Assembly: GCA_009773455.1 (NCBI GenBank)
Contig: WSXU01000029.1
Location: 75,362 to 139,361, forward strand
DNA from: Bacteroidota bacterium
Lineage (GTDB): Bacteria > Bacteroidota > Bacteroidia > Bacteroidales > Lentimicrobiaceae
Length of the DNA: 64,000 nucleotides
Direction: 5' to 3'
Position numbers and translations under genes: made by a program. The notes below the pieces were generated by a model. It had not been told where the DNA came from. It saw only the letters and a list, made by a program, of their open reading frames with translations, and ran no database searches. Below are positions 16,055 to 24,748 of the stretch, piece by piece. How positions within the stretch are numbered: the stretch's first letter is position 1; each line of letters starts with the position of its first letter.

Positions 16055-16295
16055 CGGCAGTGGTAGTCCCACGACTGAAATCAGTAGATGAATTGTTATG
16101 ATCCCTGTTATCAATGGTTGGTAATCCGGGGTATTTTCGGCAACTGAAGATGAGGGCAACTGATCCGGTTCACCGTATCGGTTTTTGTTATGTTTTAATT
16201 GTTTGTGCGGATGGTTACAATTTCTAACGATGCTGATTAATCCTAAAGTGCCGGTATTTTGACGGCAGATTTTATTAGTAACTTCGCAGGCACAT

Positions 16296-18212
16296 ATGAA
16301 GCATTTTTTTCTCCAAAGGATAAACTCCGGGGCAGGTATACTGTTAATCAGTATCTTATTGTTCGTATTTCCGGGTATTTCAGCCGCTCAACTGAGCCAT
16401 GGAGGGCAGCCTGCTGCTCCAACCCTTGCCAGATCCGTGAACGATGGCGTTATAATTAATCTGACTTCTCCCGAACTGACTGAAATACAAAAGCAGGATC
16501 AAATTGCCATGGAAGCCGGAATGCCGGAAAGGATGGGCGTGAATATTCCGGTAGATATTTCCATTGACAATGTGGGAGGAATTATCAAAAAAGATGGTTT
16601 TTCCGAAACATGGTGTGTCAACATCCGGTGCAGCGGAGCTATCGGGTTAGGACTGTATTTCTCGGAATTTCACCTTCCTGCCGGATCAGTTATGTTCATA
16701 TATTCATCCGATAAATCGCAGGTTCTCGGAGCATTCACCAGCGAGAACAATCAAACTGACGGACTCTTTGCCATTGAGGTAGTTAAAGGGGAAAGCATTG
16801 TGGTTGAATATACATATCCTTTAACTGAATCGGTAAGCAAACCTTTCAGGATCAGTGAAGTTTTATATGTATACAAACCGATGATGTTTCCCGGAGATAA
16901 ATCACCTAAACAGTCCCTTTCGGGCAATTGTGAGGTGAATGCCGCCTGCAGCGAAGGAGATAACTGGCGTAATCAGATAAAAAGTGTTGTAAGGATCCTG
17001 ATTAAAAACGGGAACTCTTCCTACTGGTGTACAGGAACTGTAATGAACAATACGGGTGCGGACTTTTCACCCCTGCTTCTGACGGCTGACCACTGCGCCA
17101 GGACCTATTCAGGAGCTTATGCCAGCCCGGATGATGTTTCACAGTGGATTTTCTATTTTGAATATGAAACCCCCGGTTGTGATGATGTTGTGGTACAGGA
17201 TAACAAGACACTGACCGGGGCAGTGAAACTTGCCAGTAGTTCTCCAAAGGATAATAACGGCAGTGATTTTTACCTTGTTCGTCTGCATGATCAGATACCG
17301 GTGAATTATGCACCTTTTTACACAGGATGGAGCAGATCAGGCGAAATGAGTGGTTCGGGTGTTGGAATTCATCATCCTTCGGGGGATGTCAAGAAAATTT
17401 CCACATATACTCAAACCCTGACCTCCGATCAATGGGGAACAGTTCCGGGTACCCATTTCCGCGTTGTCTGGTCTGAAACCTTGAACGGACATGGGGTAAC
17501 TGAGGGAGGATCATCCGGATCACCCATCTTTGACAGTGAAGGCAGGTTTATTGGTCAGCTGACCGGTGGAGAATCGGGTTGCATGAACCTGACGGGTCCG
17601 GATTTTTACGGAAAAATGGCTTATTCATGGGAGTCGAACGGAACGCACGATTCCACAAGACTTAAACCCTGGCTTGATCCTTTGAATACCGGTCAGGTGA
17701 GTACAGGCGGAATTTCCTGTACAGTGAATTTCAATGCCGATACGAATACTATTGCAGTGGGCAGATCGGTTAATTTCCAAGATTTGTCAACCATTACTCC
17801 CCTAACATGGTCATGGTACTTTGAAGGAGGAAAGCCTGAAACTTCTGCCGATCCTAATCCTTCAGGGATTGTTTATGACAGGGTTGGAAAGTTCAATGTG
17901 AAACTGACGGTTACCAGTGAAACCGGGGAGTACAGCGTAATCCGGGAAGATCTTATCAAAGTATTGCCTGTCATCCTGTTTGATGCGGATAGCAAAGAGT
18001 TTAAGGTAATTCTGGGGAACAGCGCTTCACGGAAAAACAGTATAACTATCATGAACGCTCTTGGGATGGTTGTCAGGAACATTGATGACTTCTGCACCGG
18101 ACAAGATATCTGCTCACTTGATCTGTCAGGACTGCCGGCAGGTTTGTATATTGTAAGGGTCAGCAGTGAAGGCTACAGCGAAACTTCAAAACTCCTGTTT
18201 CCCGGAAATTAA
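16296..18212 (+). CDS. T9SS-exported trypsin-like serine protease with PKD domain
   Basis: A 638-residue exported protease. A signal peptide (ISAAQ) is followed by a propeptide (about 35-210) and a chymotrypsin-fold domain (about 215-470). Its catalytic triad is visible as H266 (TADHC), D324 (GSDFYLV) and S407 (GGSSGSP). The overall plan resembles lysyl endopeptidase-like proteases of Bacteroidota. A PKD-like domain follows (about 485-570, FQDLSTITPLTWSWYFEGGKPETS) and then a T9SS sorting tail (about 575-638, ending GLYIVRVSSEGYSETSKLLF). Cleavage specificity cannot be set by eye. The stop overlaps the convergent oxidoreductase gene by four bases, so there is no terminator space. Confidence 0.9.
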   Translation: MKHFFLQRINSGAGILLISILLFVFPGISAAQLSHGGQPAAPTLARSVNDGVIINLTSPELTEIQKQDQIAMEAGMPERMGVNIPVDISIDNVGGIIKKDGFSETWCVNIRCSGAIGLGLYFSEFHLPAGSVMFIYSSDKSQVLGAFTSENNQTDGLFAIEVVKGESIVVEYTYPLTESVSKPFRISEVLYVYKPMMFPGDKSPKQSLSGNCEVNAACSEGDNWRNQIKSVVRILIKNGNSSYWCTGTVMNNTGADFSPLLLTADHCARTYSGAYASPDDVSQWIFYFEYETPGCDDVVVQDNKTLTGAVKLASSSPKDNNGSDFYLVRLHDQIPVNYAPFYTGWSRSGEMSGSGVGIHHPSGDVKKISTYTQTLTSDQWGTVPGTHFRVVWSETLNGHGVTEGGSSGSPIFDSEGRFIGQLTGGESGCMNLTGPDFYGKMAYSWESNGTHDSTRLKPWLDPLNTGQVSTGGISCTVNFNADTNTIAVGRSVNFQDLSTITPLTWSWYFEGGKPETSADPNPSGIVYDRVGKFNVKLTVTSETGEYSVIREDLIKVLPVILFDADSKEFKVILGNSASRKNSITIMNALGMVVRNIDDFCTGQDICSLDLSGLPAGLYIVRVSSEGYSETSKLLFPGN

Positions 18213-19720
18213 AAATGTACTGTTCTGAATTTTTTTCCTGATTGTCTGCAGATTAGTCCGGCAACCCCACGTCCTGTCATGAGTGCGACAGGCAATCCAC
18301 CCCCCGGGTTAACCCAGTGTCCTGCCATATAGAAATTGTTCAGGCCGGGAAATTTCATGGGTAATTGAGAGAATCCGATTTTTGGGGTCATGATCCATCC
18401 CTCGAAACTGCCTTTCCAGTTATTGGTATACCTTACAACAGAAGCAGGTGTAGAAAGGTCCTTCATCTCAAGGTGTGCATCAATGTTTCCGAGCCTCCAT
18501 TCCATTCCTGCCGTTACTTCCCTGATGATCCGTTCTTTTTCGGCTTTATATTCCTTTAAATCATTGTTTCTCAGATTACACCAGTAATCGGTTTCCCGGG
18601 TAGGTATCATGGCTTCCAGTAACGTTTTTCCTTCGGGAGCGAGGGTCGGGTCGTAGCTGTGTATCCTTATGTTGAAATCAGTGATCGTTGTTGACGGATC
18701 AATATACACAGGTTTTGTCAATGGAAAAATCAGGCTCGAGGATTCTGATTCAATTATCCGGTCAACACCTAATGAGAGTAGCAGAAAAGAGGGAAAAGTA
18801 AGCTGAGTATTATAGAAATCCGCTGTTTTCGGGTCAATATACCGGCCACCCAGAAGTTCAAAAAGCGTACTATGACCATCTGCCGCAGAAACAACGCAGG
18901 CTGCATTAAATGTTTCCCCGCTTGCTGTAACAATGCCAATGGCTGAAGTTTTACCACCGGATTCTGTTGTTGCAATTTCTTTTATCCGGCTGTTATAATG
19001 GATTTTACCTCCTAGTTCAAGATATCTTTGCTCGATCAGCCTGGAAAATTCCAGTGATCCTCCAATCGGGTAACCGGCCATATTATTGTTCATCCAGGCT
19101 GTCGTTATCATGGCAAAGACTACCCCCATCTCCGGAACAAAAAGATTTTCCATGGTTTTCCTGAGAAAAGGGTTTTTAAACCTGGCAGCGAAATCAACGA
19201 TCGAAACCTTTGACCATTTCCTTAACCGGCCAAAATACGGACCCATTTTCACCAGTGCCTCAAATGCGTCAGCAATGGTGAACAATTCCATGGGTTTTCC
19301 CAAAGGCATTTTCATCCTGCTGAATTTCCGGGCAGATGTGATATAGTCCATAATTACTGCCTTGTCTTCAGGTGCTTTACTGAGCAGTTCCTTTTCAAGT
19401 TTGTCAATGTTGTTATAGAACCTGATGCAGTTGCCTTTATCGTCTTCAGCCAGATAGTAGATTTCATGGTTGTAGAAGTTTATTTCCTTCATGTTAACCA
19501 GCTCATTCCATGCATCATAAAGGCTGTTGCCTGGGCGTGATCCCACCAGCCAATGGATACAACCGTCGATGGTGTATCCCTCCCTTTTCCAGGAAGTGCA
19601 AAGTCCACCCGGCAGGCTGTGCATCTCATGGATTTCAGTTTCAAATCCATTCATCTGCAGGTAGCATCCGGTGCTGAGTCCGGTGATTCCGGCTCCGATG
19701 ATGATTACTTTTTCAGGCAT
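18209..19720 (-). CDS. CrtI/carotenoid-isomerase-like FAD-dependent oxidoreductase
   Basis: A 503-residue protein with an N-terminal dinucleotide-binding motif (IIGAGITGLSTGCYLQMNG), the following GGLCTSWKREGYTIDGCIHWL, and a C-terminal FAD block (FYMAGHWVNPGGGLPVALMTGRGVAG). It belongs to the phytoene desaturase/carotenoid isomerase superfamily. Residues between would bind a long isoprenoid or other hydrophobic substrate, but no carotenoid genes are nearby. It is 22 bp downstream of the DUF116 gene in the same direction, so the two probably share a transcript. An unknown redox role tied to DUF116 is the best description. Confidence 0.85.
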   Translation of the reverse strand: MPEKVIIIGAGITGLSTGCYLQMNGFETEIHEMHSLPGGLCTSWKREGYTIDGCIHWLVGSRPGNSLYDAWNELVNMKEINFYNHEIYYLAEDDKGNCIRFYNNIDKLEKELLSKAPEDKAVIMDYITSARKFSRMKMPLGKPMELFTIADAFEALVKMGPYFGRLRKWSKVSIVDFAARFKNPFLRKTMENLFVPEMGVVFAMITTAWMNNNMAGYPIGGSLEFSRLIEQRYLELGGKIHYNSRIKEIATTESGGKTSAIGIVTASGETFNAACVVSAADGHSTLFELLGGRYIDPKTADFYNTQLTFPSFLLLSLGVDRIIESESSSLIFPLTKPVYIDPSTTITDFNIRIHSYDPTLAPEGKTLLEAMIPTRETDYWCNLRNNDLKEYKAEKERIIREVTAGMEWRLGNIDAHLEMKDLSTPASVVRYTNNWKGSFEGWIMTPKIGFSQLPMKFPGLNNFYMAGHWVNPGGGLPVALMTGRGVAGLICRQSGKKFRTVHF

Positions 19721-19742
19721 AGGGTCAACATTTATGAGTTAA

Positions 19743-20957
19743 TCAGGCAGCTATATTATCCTGTTCTTTCTCTTTCTTCAACTCCTGAGTCTCTGGCATG
19801 ACTGCACCGGCAATTGCACGGTTCAACAATTCGTTCAGATTCAGCGATGTAGGGACGGTCTTATCCCACCAGTGCCGGCACCCGCATTGATCGAGTAAAA
19901 CACACTGTGCAGGAACTGAGTTATGCATAAGCTCCAGACCTCCTGCGATTACAGTAGAAACGCATGCCACGCCTATCAACCCGCAACCGTCAGGTATGGC
20001 TTGTTTGGTTAACGAAATATCCGAAGAATGTTTGACAATTTCAACTGTAAAATGATGTTTCTTTCCGAGTTGTGAGATGCGGTTTATCTGGCATAGTGCT
20101 GAACATCCTTTGCAATGTTCCCCGAGTCCGGCTTTTTCTGCTTTACAGGCCTGTGATGGTTTTGCTTTCATACAGGCAGGCAGCAATACAATTTTTTGCT
20201 TTATTTTTCCGAAATCGCTTTGTAGTGCCCGGTTATATATATATGCCCCGAGCATATTCAGGTGGTATTCTACTCTTTGTTTGTTTGCCGAAATCTTATC
20301 TTCCCGGAAATGCCTGTTGAAAAGCAATTGTCTGGTGTAAGATTCTACATTAATGGTATATTTTCCCAGCCATTCATTGCTTTCCGATGCGAATCCACCG
20401 GCGAAATCCCTGGCTTTGCAAAGGCTGATAAAGACAAAAGCCTCTTCTTCCTGCCTGAAAAACCGGAGCCATTCTGATAATCGGTCAGCTTCTCTTTTGA
20501 ATTCACCGGTCGACTGCATCCAATGAATGAGTTTCTCAAGCCCTGCCGTATCCGGGAAAAGAAACCGGCCAGCCAATGATTGCTTTTCCAGCAGCCTGAA
20601 TGCAAGCCCTGCCCTGACTACATCGGCAGCCTTGCGTTTTATTCCGCCTTTCGCGCGCATCAATGCCATCTGTTTCATTAATCTGACCGATTGGCGGGAC
20701 GTTCCTGCTGCATAACCTCCGTATACTTTCCAGAATACACCAAGCATCAAAATTTCGAACAAACAAACCTCGCGGGATAAAACCTGCTTTTTGTTCACTT
20801 TCAGGAAGTATTCCATGCATCTGTCAGCTATTGAACCGAAGGCTACTTCCAGTTCAGGCATCAGGTATTCACCAAACGCGGTAATGGCAGCGTAATAATT
20901 GTCAGAGTCTGCTCCTTTGTAAGATAAATCGTAGGTTATTCCCTCGTTTGGTTTCAT
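19743..20957 (-). CDS. DUF116 family cysteine-rich protein with N-terminal extension
   Basis: A 404-residue soluble protein. The C-terminal part (about 255-365) carries the DUF116 pattern: cysteines at 262, 271, 282, 285, 289, 325, 332, 352, 358 and 360, with EHCKGCSALCQINRI, GLIGVACV and QCVLLDQCGC. Such a set could hold one or two Fe-S clusters. Residues 1-250 are helical and lack known motifs, making the protein longer than the DUF116 domain alone. DUF116 has no established function as far as I know. It is the first gene of a probable two-gene unit with the FAD oxidoreductase, preceded by a -7 box at 20984-20991. Confidence 0.75.
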   Translation of the reverse strand: MKPNEGITYDLSYKGADSDNYYAAITAFGEYLMPELEVAFGSIADRCMEYFLKVNKKQVLSREVCLFEILMLGVFWKVYGGYAAGTSRQSVRLMKQMALMRAKGGIKRKAADVVRAGLAFRLLEKQSLAGRFLFPDTAGLEKLIHWMQSTGEFKREADRLSEWLRFFRQEEEAFVFISLCKARDFAGGFASESNEWLGKYTINVESYTRQLLFNRHFREDKISANKQRVEYHLNMLGAYIYNRALQSDFGKIKQKIVLLPACMKAKPSQACKAEKAGLGEHCKGCSALCQINRISQLGKKHHFTVEIVKHSSDISLTKQAIPDGCGLIGVACVSTVIAGGLELMHNSVPAQCVLLDQCGCRHWWDKTVPTSLNLNELLNRAIAGAVMPETQELKKEKEQDNIAA

Positions 20958-20983
20958 ACCTGATTGATATTCAATTTGTCAGG

Positions 20984-20991
20984 CAAAAATA
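20984..20991 (-). promoter_or_regulatory. -7 promoter box for the DUF116 operon
   Basis: On the minus strand the site reads TATTTTTG, matching TAnnTTTG, 26 bases before the ATG at 20957. Confidence 0.45.
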
Positions 20992-21154
20992 GAGTAAGGG
21001 AGATGCTGAATAAAGCAAAAAGCGGTGAACCGTAGAAATATCCGGATGAAGTGATGATCAAATGGGGTAAACTGTGGGTAAGGTCCTGAGCCATGTCATA
21101 GTGCACAGGTTCAGAAACCTCTTACTCATTCATGCAGGGAGGGATCCAGCATCT

Positions 21155-22183
21155 TCATCGGTCCTTCCAACGCTCAACCTTGAGGTAAACAGTGTCAGCC
21201 TGACCATTGATATAAGTCCGGTTTGAGATGTCGTCTCCCGAAGGTAATACTTCTACAGAGTTCCAGTTGCCACGGGTAATTTTAAAAGAAATCATCTCCT
21301 TGTCAGAAACAAGGTTGTAATACATTCTCCCAGAACTGTCGCTCCTGAAGGTATATCCGGTGTCGCCCGGGTCCCAGTTGTTGAAATCGCCTGTAATGTA
21401 GAGCTGCTCACCTGTTTTTGTCAGCGCAGGGAGTTTCTCAATGACGAATGTAACTTTACCTGTTTTGCGGTATTTAATACTTTTCCAGTTGTTTACTTCA
21501 AGGAAAACGGTATCCCTGCCGTCAAAACAGAAACGGCGGTTTTCAATATCAATGTTATGTCTGTTTGTTTCTACGCTTTCCCAGTCGCCCAGGGTAAATT
21601 TAAACTCCATACATTCATCCTGTTTGTCCAGGTTGATGTAGTAAAATCCTTTCGGATGCTTTTTCAGGGTATATTTCAGATTTCCCGGATCCCAGTTGTT
21701 GAATTGTGACGCAATATAAATCAGCGCTTCTTTTGGGGTATTGGAAGGATATTTTTTTATAACCATGACCGCACGGGTGCAGTTCATGGGTTGGGTATCG
21801 CCCCAGCAACTGATCTGGTTCACTACGGCTTCTTCTTCTCCATAGATCAGTGACCTGTTCCCGATTTCGTAACCACATTCGTTTTTTTCAACACTTGTCC
21901 AGTCGCCCCGGGTAAATTTATATTCAAGTTTACCAACCCCTCTGGGCAACAAAATCGAATAAGTCCCGTCAGTATTTCTGGTCAGCATATATTTCTGATC
22001 ACCGGGATCCCAGTTGTTGAAATTGCCTGTGATGTAGATGTTGGTTCCTTCGGGAGTGTTTAAGGGAACTTTGTCGATAACAACCTGCTGGTTGTAACAA
22101 GAGGTAAAAAGTCCGGCAATCAGCAACATAAGGCTGATAATAACCGGATATCTGAGTATTTTTTTTGTTTTCATTTTGATCAT
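21155..22183 (-). CDS. lipoprotein with three CBM/glycogen-binding-like repeats
   Basis: A 342-residue predicted lipoprotein (lipobox LFTSC at residue 29, or 26 if translation starts at the ATG at 22174). The mature part is three tandem beta-sandwich repeats of about 100 residues. Each has a strand like IYITGNFNNWDPGD, a central YxFTRGDW/FKFTLGDW/FKITRGNW block and a conserved SVE plus (E/D)I-NR motif. The NNWDPGD phrase resembles E-set carbohydrate-binding modules (CBM20/CBM48, AMPK glycogen-binding type). There is no catalytic domain. Its ATG overlaps the stop of the LytTR regulator by one base (TAATG), so the two are translationally coupled. A ligand-binding surface protein serving the sensor is a reasonable but untested idea. 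Confidence 0.8.
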   Translation of the reverse strand: MIKMKTKKILRYPVIISLMLLIAGLFTSCYNQQVVIDKVPLNTPEGTNIYITGNFNNWDPGDQKYMLTRNTDGTYSILLPRGVGKLEYKFTRGDWTSVEKNECGYEIGNRSLIYGEEEAVVNQISCWGDTQPMNCTRAVMVIKKYPSNTPKEALIYIASQFNNWDPGNLKYTLKKHPKGFYYINLDKQDECMEFKFTLGDWESVETNRHNIDIENRRFCFDGRDTVFLEVNNWKSIKYRKTGKVTFVIEKLPALTKTGEQLYITGDFNNWDPGDTGYTFRSDSSGRMYYNLVSDKEMISFKITRGNWNSVEVLPSGDDISNRTYINGQADTVYLKVERWKDR

Positions 22184-22953
22184 TATTTATCAAGCCATTC
22201 AATAAATTCCTGGGCTTTGGCGCGGCTGACAAAAACCTGTTCGGGGGCAGCCGGGCTGAGTTCGATGAGGAGACGTCCGTTGAAATACCTATTTACCTTG
22301 CCAATGCTTTGAATGGCTGCTACATAACTTCTGTTCAGCCTGAAAAATCGGGACAGGTCAATCTGCTGGCAAACCTGGTCGAGGGTATAGTCAATGATAT
22401 AGCGGTTGTTTGTTCTGGTGATAAGAAATACCACATTGTCTTCGGCATAGAACCAGGCAACATCTTCAACTGAGAGGTGCTTTATCTGGTCTCCGATCCT
22501 GGCAATAAACCGTGCTTTATATGTCTTCCTTGAAGGGCTCAGCAGTTGTTCAAGCATACTGATGTCAAAGACCGGTTTGTCGGTTGTCTGATAGGATGCT
22601 TTAACTTCATCGAATTTCGACAAAGCAGAAGCAAGGTCCGATTGTTTGACCGGCTTCAGCAGGTAATCGATGCTGTTGACTTTAAATGCCTGGATGGCAT
22701 ATTCGTCATAGGCAGTTGTGAAAATCACTGGACAAAGAATTTTTTCCTGCCTGAAAATTTCAAAACTCAGGCCATCTGAAAGCTGAATATCAAGAAAAAT
22801 AAGGTCAGGCAAAGGGTTCGATCTGAGCCATACAATGGTATCTTCAACCGAATCGATGCAATCAAGAACTACAACATCGTTTCGGGTTGCTGAAAGCAGA
22901 CGTTTCAACTCCTGCTGGGCAAATGGCTCATCCTCAACAATCAGTACATTCAT
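22183..22953 (-). CDS. LytTR-family response regulator
   Basis: A 256-residue regulator: receiver domain (about 1-120) with acidic pocket E7/D8, phospho-acceptor Asp55 in LIFLDIQLSDG and the conserved Lys in YLLKPVK, followed by a LytTR DNA-binding domain (about 150-255) with VEDVAWFYAEDNVVFLITRTNNRYIIDYTLD and FFRLNRSYVAAIQSI. It lies 5 bp downstream of the histidine kinase gene and overlaps the next gene, so kinase, regulator and repeat lipoprotein form one unit. Its binding sites are not identifiable by eye. Confidence 0.95.
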   Translation of the reverse strand: MNVLIVEDEPFAQQELKRLLSATRNDVVVLDCIDSVEDTIVWLRSNPLPDLIFLDIQLSDGLSFEIFRQEKILCPVIFTTAYDEYAIQAFKVNSIDYLLKPVKQSDLASALSKFDEVKASYQTTDKPVFDISMLEQLLSPSRKTYKARFIARIGDQIKHLSVEDVAWFYAEDNVVFLITRTNNRYIIDYTLDQVCQQIDLSRFFRLNRSYVAAIQSIGKVNRYFNGRLLIELSPAAPEQVFVSRAKAQEFIEWLDK

Positions 22954-22958
22954 AACAT

Positions 22959-23996
22959 TCAGATTAGAGGCACTTTAACAATAAATTCAGTTTCTGATTC
23001 CGTTATTTCGACCGCTTTACTTGTTAGATAGGCGTATCTGCTGCTGATGTTCTTCAGCCCGATTTCGGATGATTCAACTTCAGTTGTTTTTTTCTGCAGA
23101 TTATTCCTCACCGTGAGGTACTCTCCTTCATCGGTACTTATCCGGATAGTCAACGGTTTCCTGGCGGAGATCACATTATGTTTAACCGCATTTTCAACCA
23201 GAAGCTGGAGGGTCATCGGTGCGATCAGTTTTCCGAGATCGCTGTCATCGATGGCGAACTCAACATTCAGTTTATTATCAAACCTTAGCTGGTAGAGATA
23301 GACAAATGACCGTATAAATTTTACTTCTTCGCTGAGTGTTGTGGTTTCCCTACTCCGGTTATCAAGCACATACCTGTAAACATCCGATAATTCACGGATA
23401 AAACCGACTGCTTTTTCCCTGTCTTCATAAACCAGTCCGGATAAGGTATTCAGACTGTTGAAAAGGAAGTGGGGATTGACCTGGGTACGTAGCGTTTCGA
23501 AACGGTATTCGGCATTTTCTTTCCTGTATTTCTCCATTTCGGTGAGGCTGGTTCGCCAGCGACGGAGCAGAAAAACTGCGAATTCAATAAATGCAGGGCC
23601 ATGAACCAGAACAATCAGGTAAAATACCGTTTTGATAAATTCATCCGAAAGAATGATAAACTGGGTTTTCAGAATAAAGTAATTGATAGCCAGACCTAAG
23701 ACTACAATCAGCACAGAAATCAGTGCAGAATTGATCCCAATCTCAATGAAGAGCCTTTTCAGCGGGTTATTTTCCCATGGAATCCGCCGGCTGAGGATGC
23801 GTTTGCAAAGAAGTACCGTCTCAAGGGTAACCACAGTAAGTATGATAGCCCCGGCATATTCCTGTGTCGGTCTGAGCAGATCATAATTACGGTAAACGAG
23901 TCCGAAAAGGACATCAAGGATCAACCGCAACGGAAAACTGATCAATACAAAAAACAGCAGCCTTGGTAAGGGCTTTTTGAAAATGCTATAAATCAT
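22959..23996 (-). CDS. LytS-type sensor histidine kinase
   Basis: A 345-residue kinase with four predicted membrane helices in the first 150 residues and no periplasmic sensory domain. A His_kinase segment follows: TLRTQVNPHFLFNSLNTLSG holds the phospho-accepting His. The ATPase end has LQLLVENAVKHNV and a shortened G box (SEIGLKNISSRYAYL). The start is set at the ATG at 23996, because the 58 residues before it in frame look non-coding. The lack of a sensory domain fits signal input from membrane partners, such as the co-transcribed lipoprotein. Confidence 0.93.
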   Translation of the reverse strand: MIYSIFKKPLPRLLFFVLISFPLRLILDVLFGLVYRNYDLLRPTQEYAGAIILTVVTLETVLLCKRILSRRIPWENNPLKRLFIEIGINSALISVLIVVLGLAINYFILKTQFIILSDEFIKTVFYLIVLVHGPAFIEFAVFLLRRWRTSLTEMEKYRKENAEYRFETLRTQVNPHFLFNSLNTLSGLVYEDREKAVGFIRELSDVYRYVLDNRSRETTTLSEEVKFIRSFVYLYQLRFDNKLNVEFAIDDSDLGKLIAPMTLQLLVENAVKHNVISARKPLTIRISTDEGEYLTVRNNLQKKTTEVESSEIGLKNISSRYAYLTSKAVEITESETEFIVKVPLI

Positions 23997-24194
23997 CGAA
24001 GACCTGATAAGTTGCCTCAAAGGTAATAAATTGGGACTTAAGACCGGATTTGTGGTCTTGCCCGGTAAATGACAGAAATCCGGAACACCATTCAGAAAAG
24101 CGCCGGATATTGGTCCGACGCTTCCTGCTGCTGATGAAATGTTTCCTGTAATTGCTATCGGGCTGCTCATTTTTTGAACCGGTTTTAAATTACT

Positions 24195-24527
24195 TTATTT
24201 TGAAACCTTAAGGCTTGACAATACCTGATTGTCTTTTTCCACACAAACTTTGTAATTGCCTTCCGGAAGTTCATTGAGATGGAAACGGATGTACCTCGTA
24301 TTCTGTTTTTTAACCCGTGCTGTCATAAGCCGGGTTCCCGATTCGCTGTAAATTTTAATTTTCAGAAGATCTCCGGCAGCTTTGGCAACATACACGTCAA
24401 CACTCTCTTTGTTTGTCTGGAAAATCTGAACACTGGTATTGCCTGATACCTTTGTACCTTCTGCTTTCAGAGTAAGGTTAAACATCATCATCAGGGCGAT
24501 GGCTGAAGTGAAAAATAATGTTTTCAT
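24195..24527 (-). CDS. small secreted protein with beta-sandwich tail-like fold
   Basis: A 110-residue protein with a signal peptide (MKTLFFTSAIALMMMF, cleavage near LKAEG). The remainder (VSGNTSVQIFQTNKESVDVYV then KIKIYSESGTRLMTARV and LPEGNYKVCVEKDNQVL) resembles the strand pattern of DUF3244 or T9SS-tail-like Ig sandwiches, but it is the whole protein, not an appended tail. The ATG at 24527 is chosen over an upstream frame start because it begins the signal peptide and sits 47 bp after a -7 box (24575-24582). No function is assigned. It lies upstream of the LytS gene with a 198-bp gap. Confidence 0.7.
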   Translation of the reverse strand: MKTLFFTSAIALMMMFNLTLKAEGTKVSGNTSVQIFQTNKESVDVYVAKAAGDLLKIKIYSESGTRLMTARVKKQNTRYIRFHLNELPEGNYKVCVEKDNQVLSSLKVSK

Positions 24528-24574
24528 GGCTTTGTTTTTTAAGTGGTTAAACAGTTGTTTTTCTGTTGATGAAG

Positions 24575-24582
24575 CAAAGATA
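24575..24582 (-). promoter_or_regulatory. -7 promoter box for the small secreted protein
   Basis: Minus-strand TATCTTTG, the most frequent version of the -7 box in this window, 47 bases before the ATG at 24527. Confidence 0.6.
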
Positions 24583-24748
24583 TACCGGTCGCCTCCGGTT
24601 GGAAACCGATATCGTGTGAACCGACAAAAGGGGTATGTCAACTGAAAGATAGAAGTGGTGAACTGCAGCCGTGAGAATCAGTGTTGGATGCAGTGGGGAT
24701 CATAAAGCGGAAAAATCCATATCAGGAAGTTATATTCTGAACCCGAAT

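Larger units (their letters stand above)
15923..16295. other. intergenic region between divergent genes
   Basis: No gene is seen in these 373 bp. It contains a homopolymer of 18 T at 16037-16054, the leftward -7 box at 16016-16023, and a rightward near-consensus box TAACTTCG at 16278-16285 just before the protease ATG. A 73-codon leftward frame here spans the T run and has low-complexity product, so it is not called. Confidence 0.6.

Noticed and set aside
15938..16159. Leftward 73-codon frame spanning the 18-base homopolymer
   Set aside because: Its middle is only a lysine run created by the A tract; no protein family fits.
13783..24527. Mobile element or genomic island next to the tRNA
   Set aside because: No integrase, transposase or direct attachment repeats are seen apart from the tRNA-tail copy, and the genes look native to the phylum.
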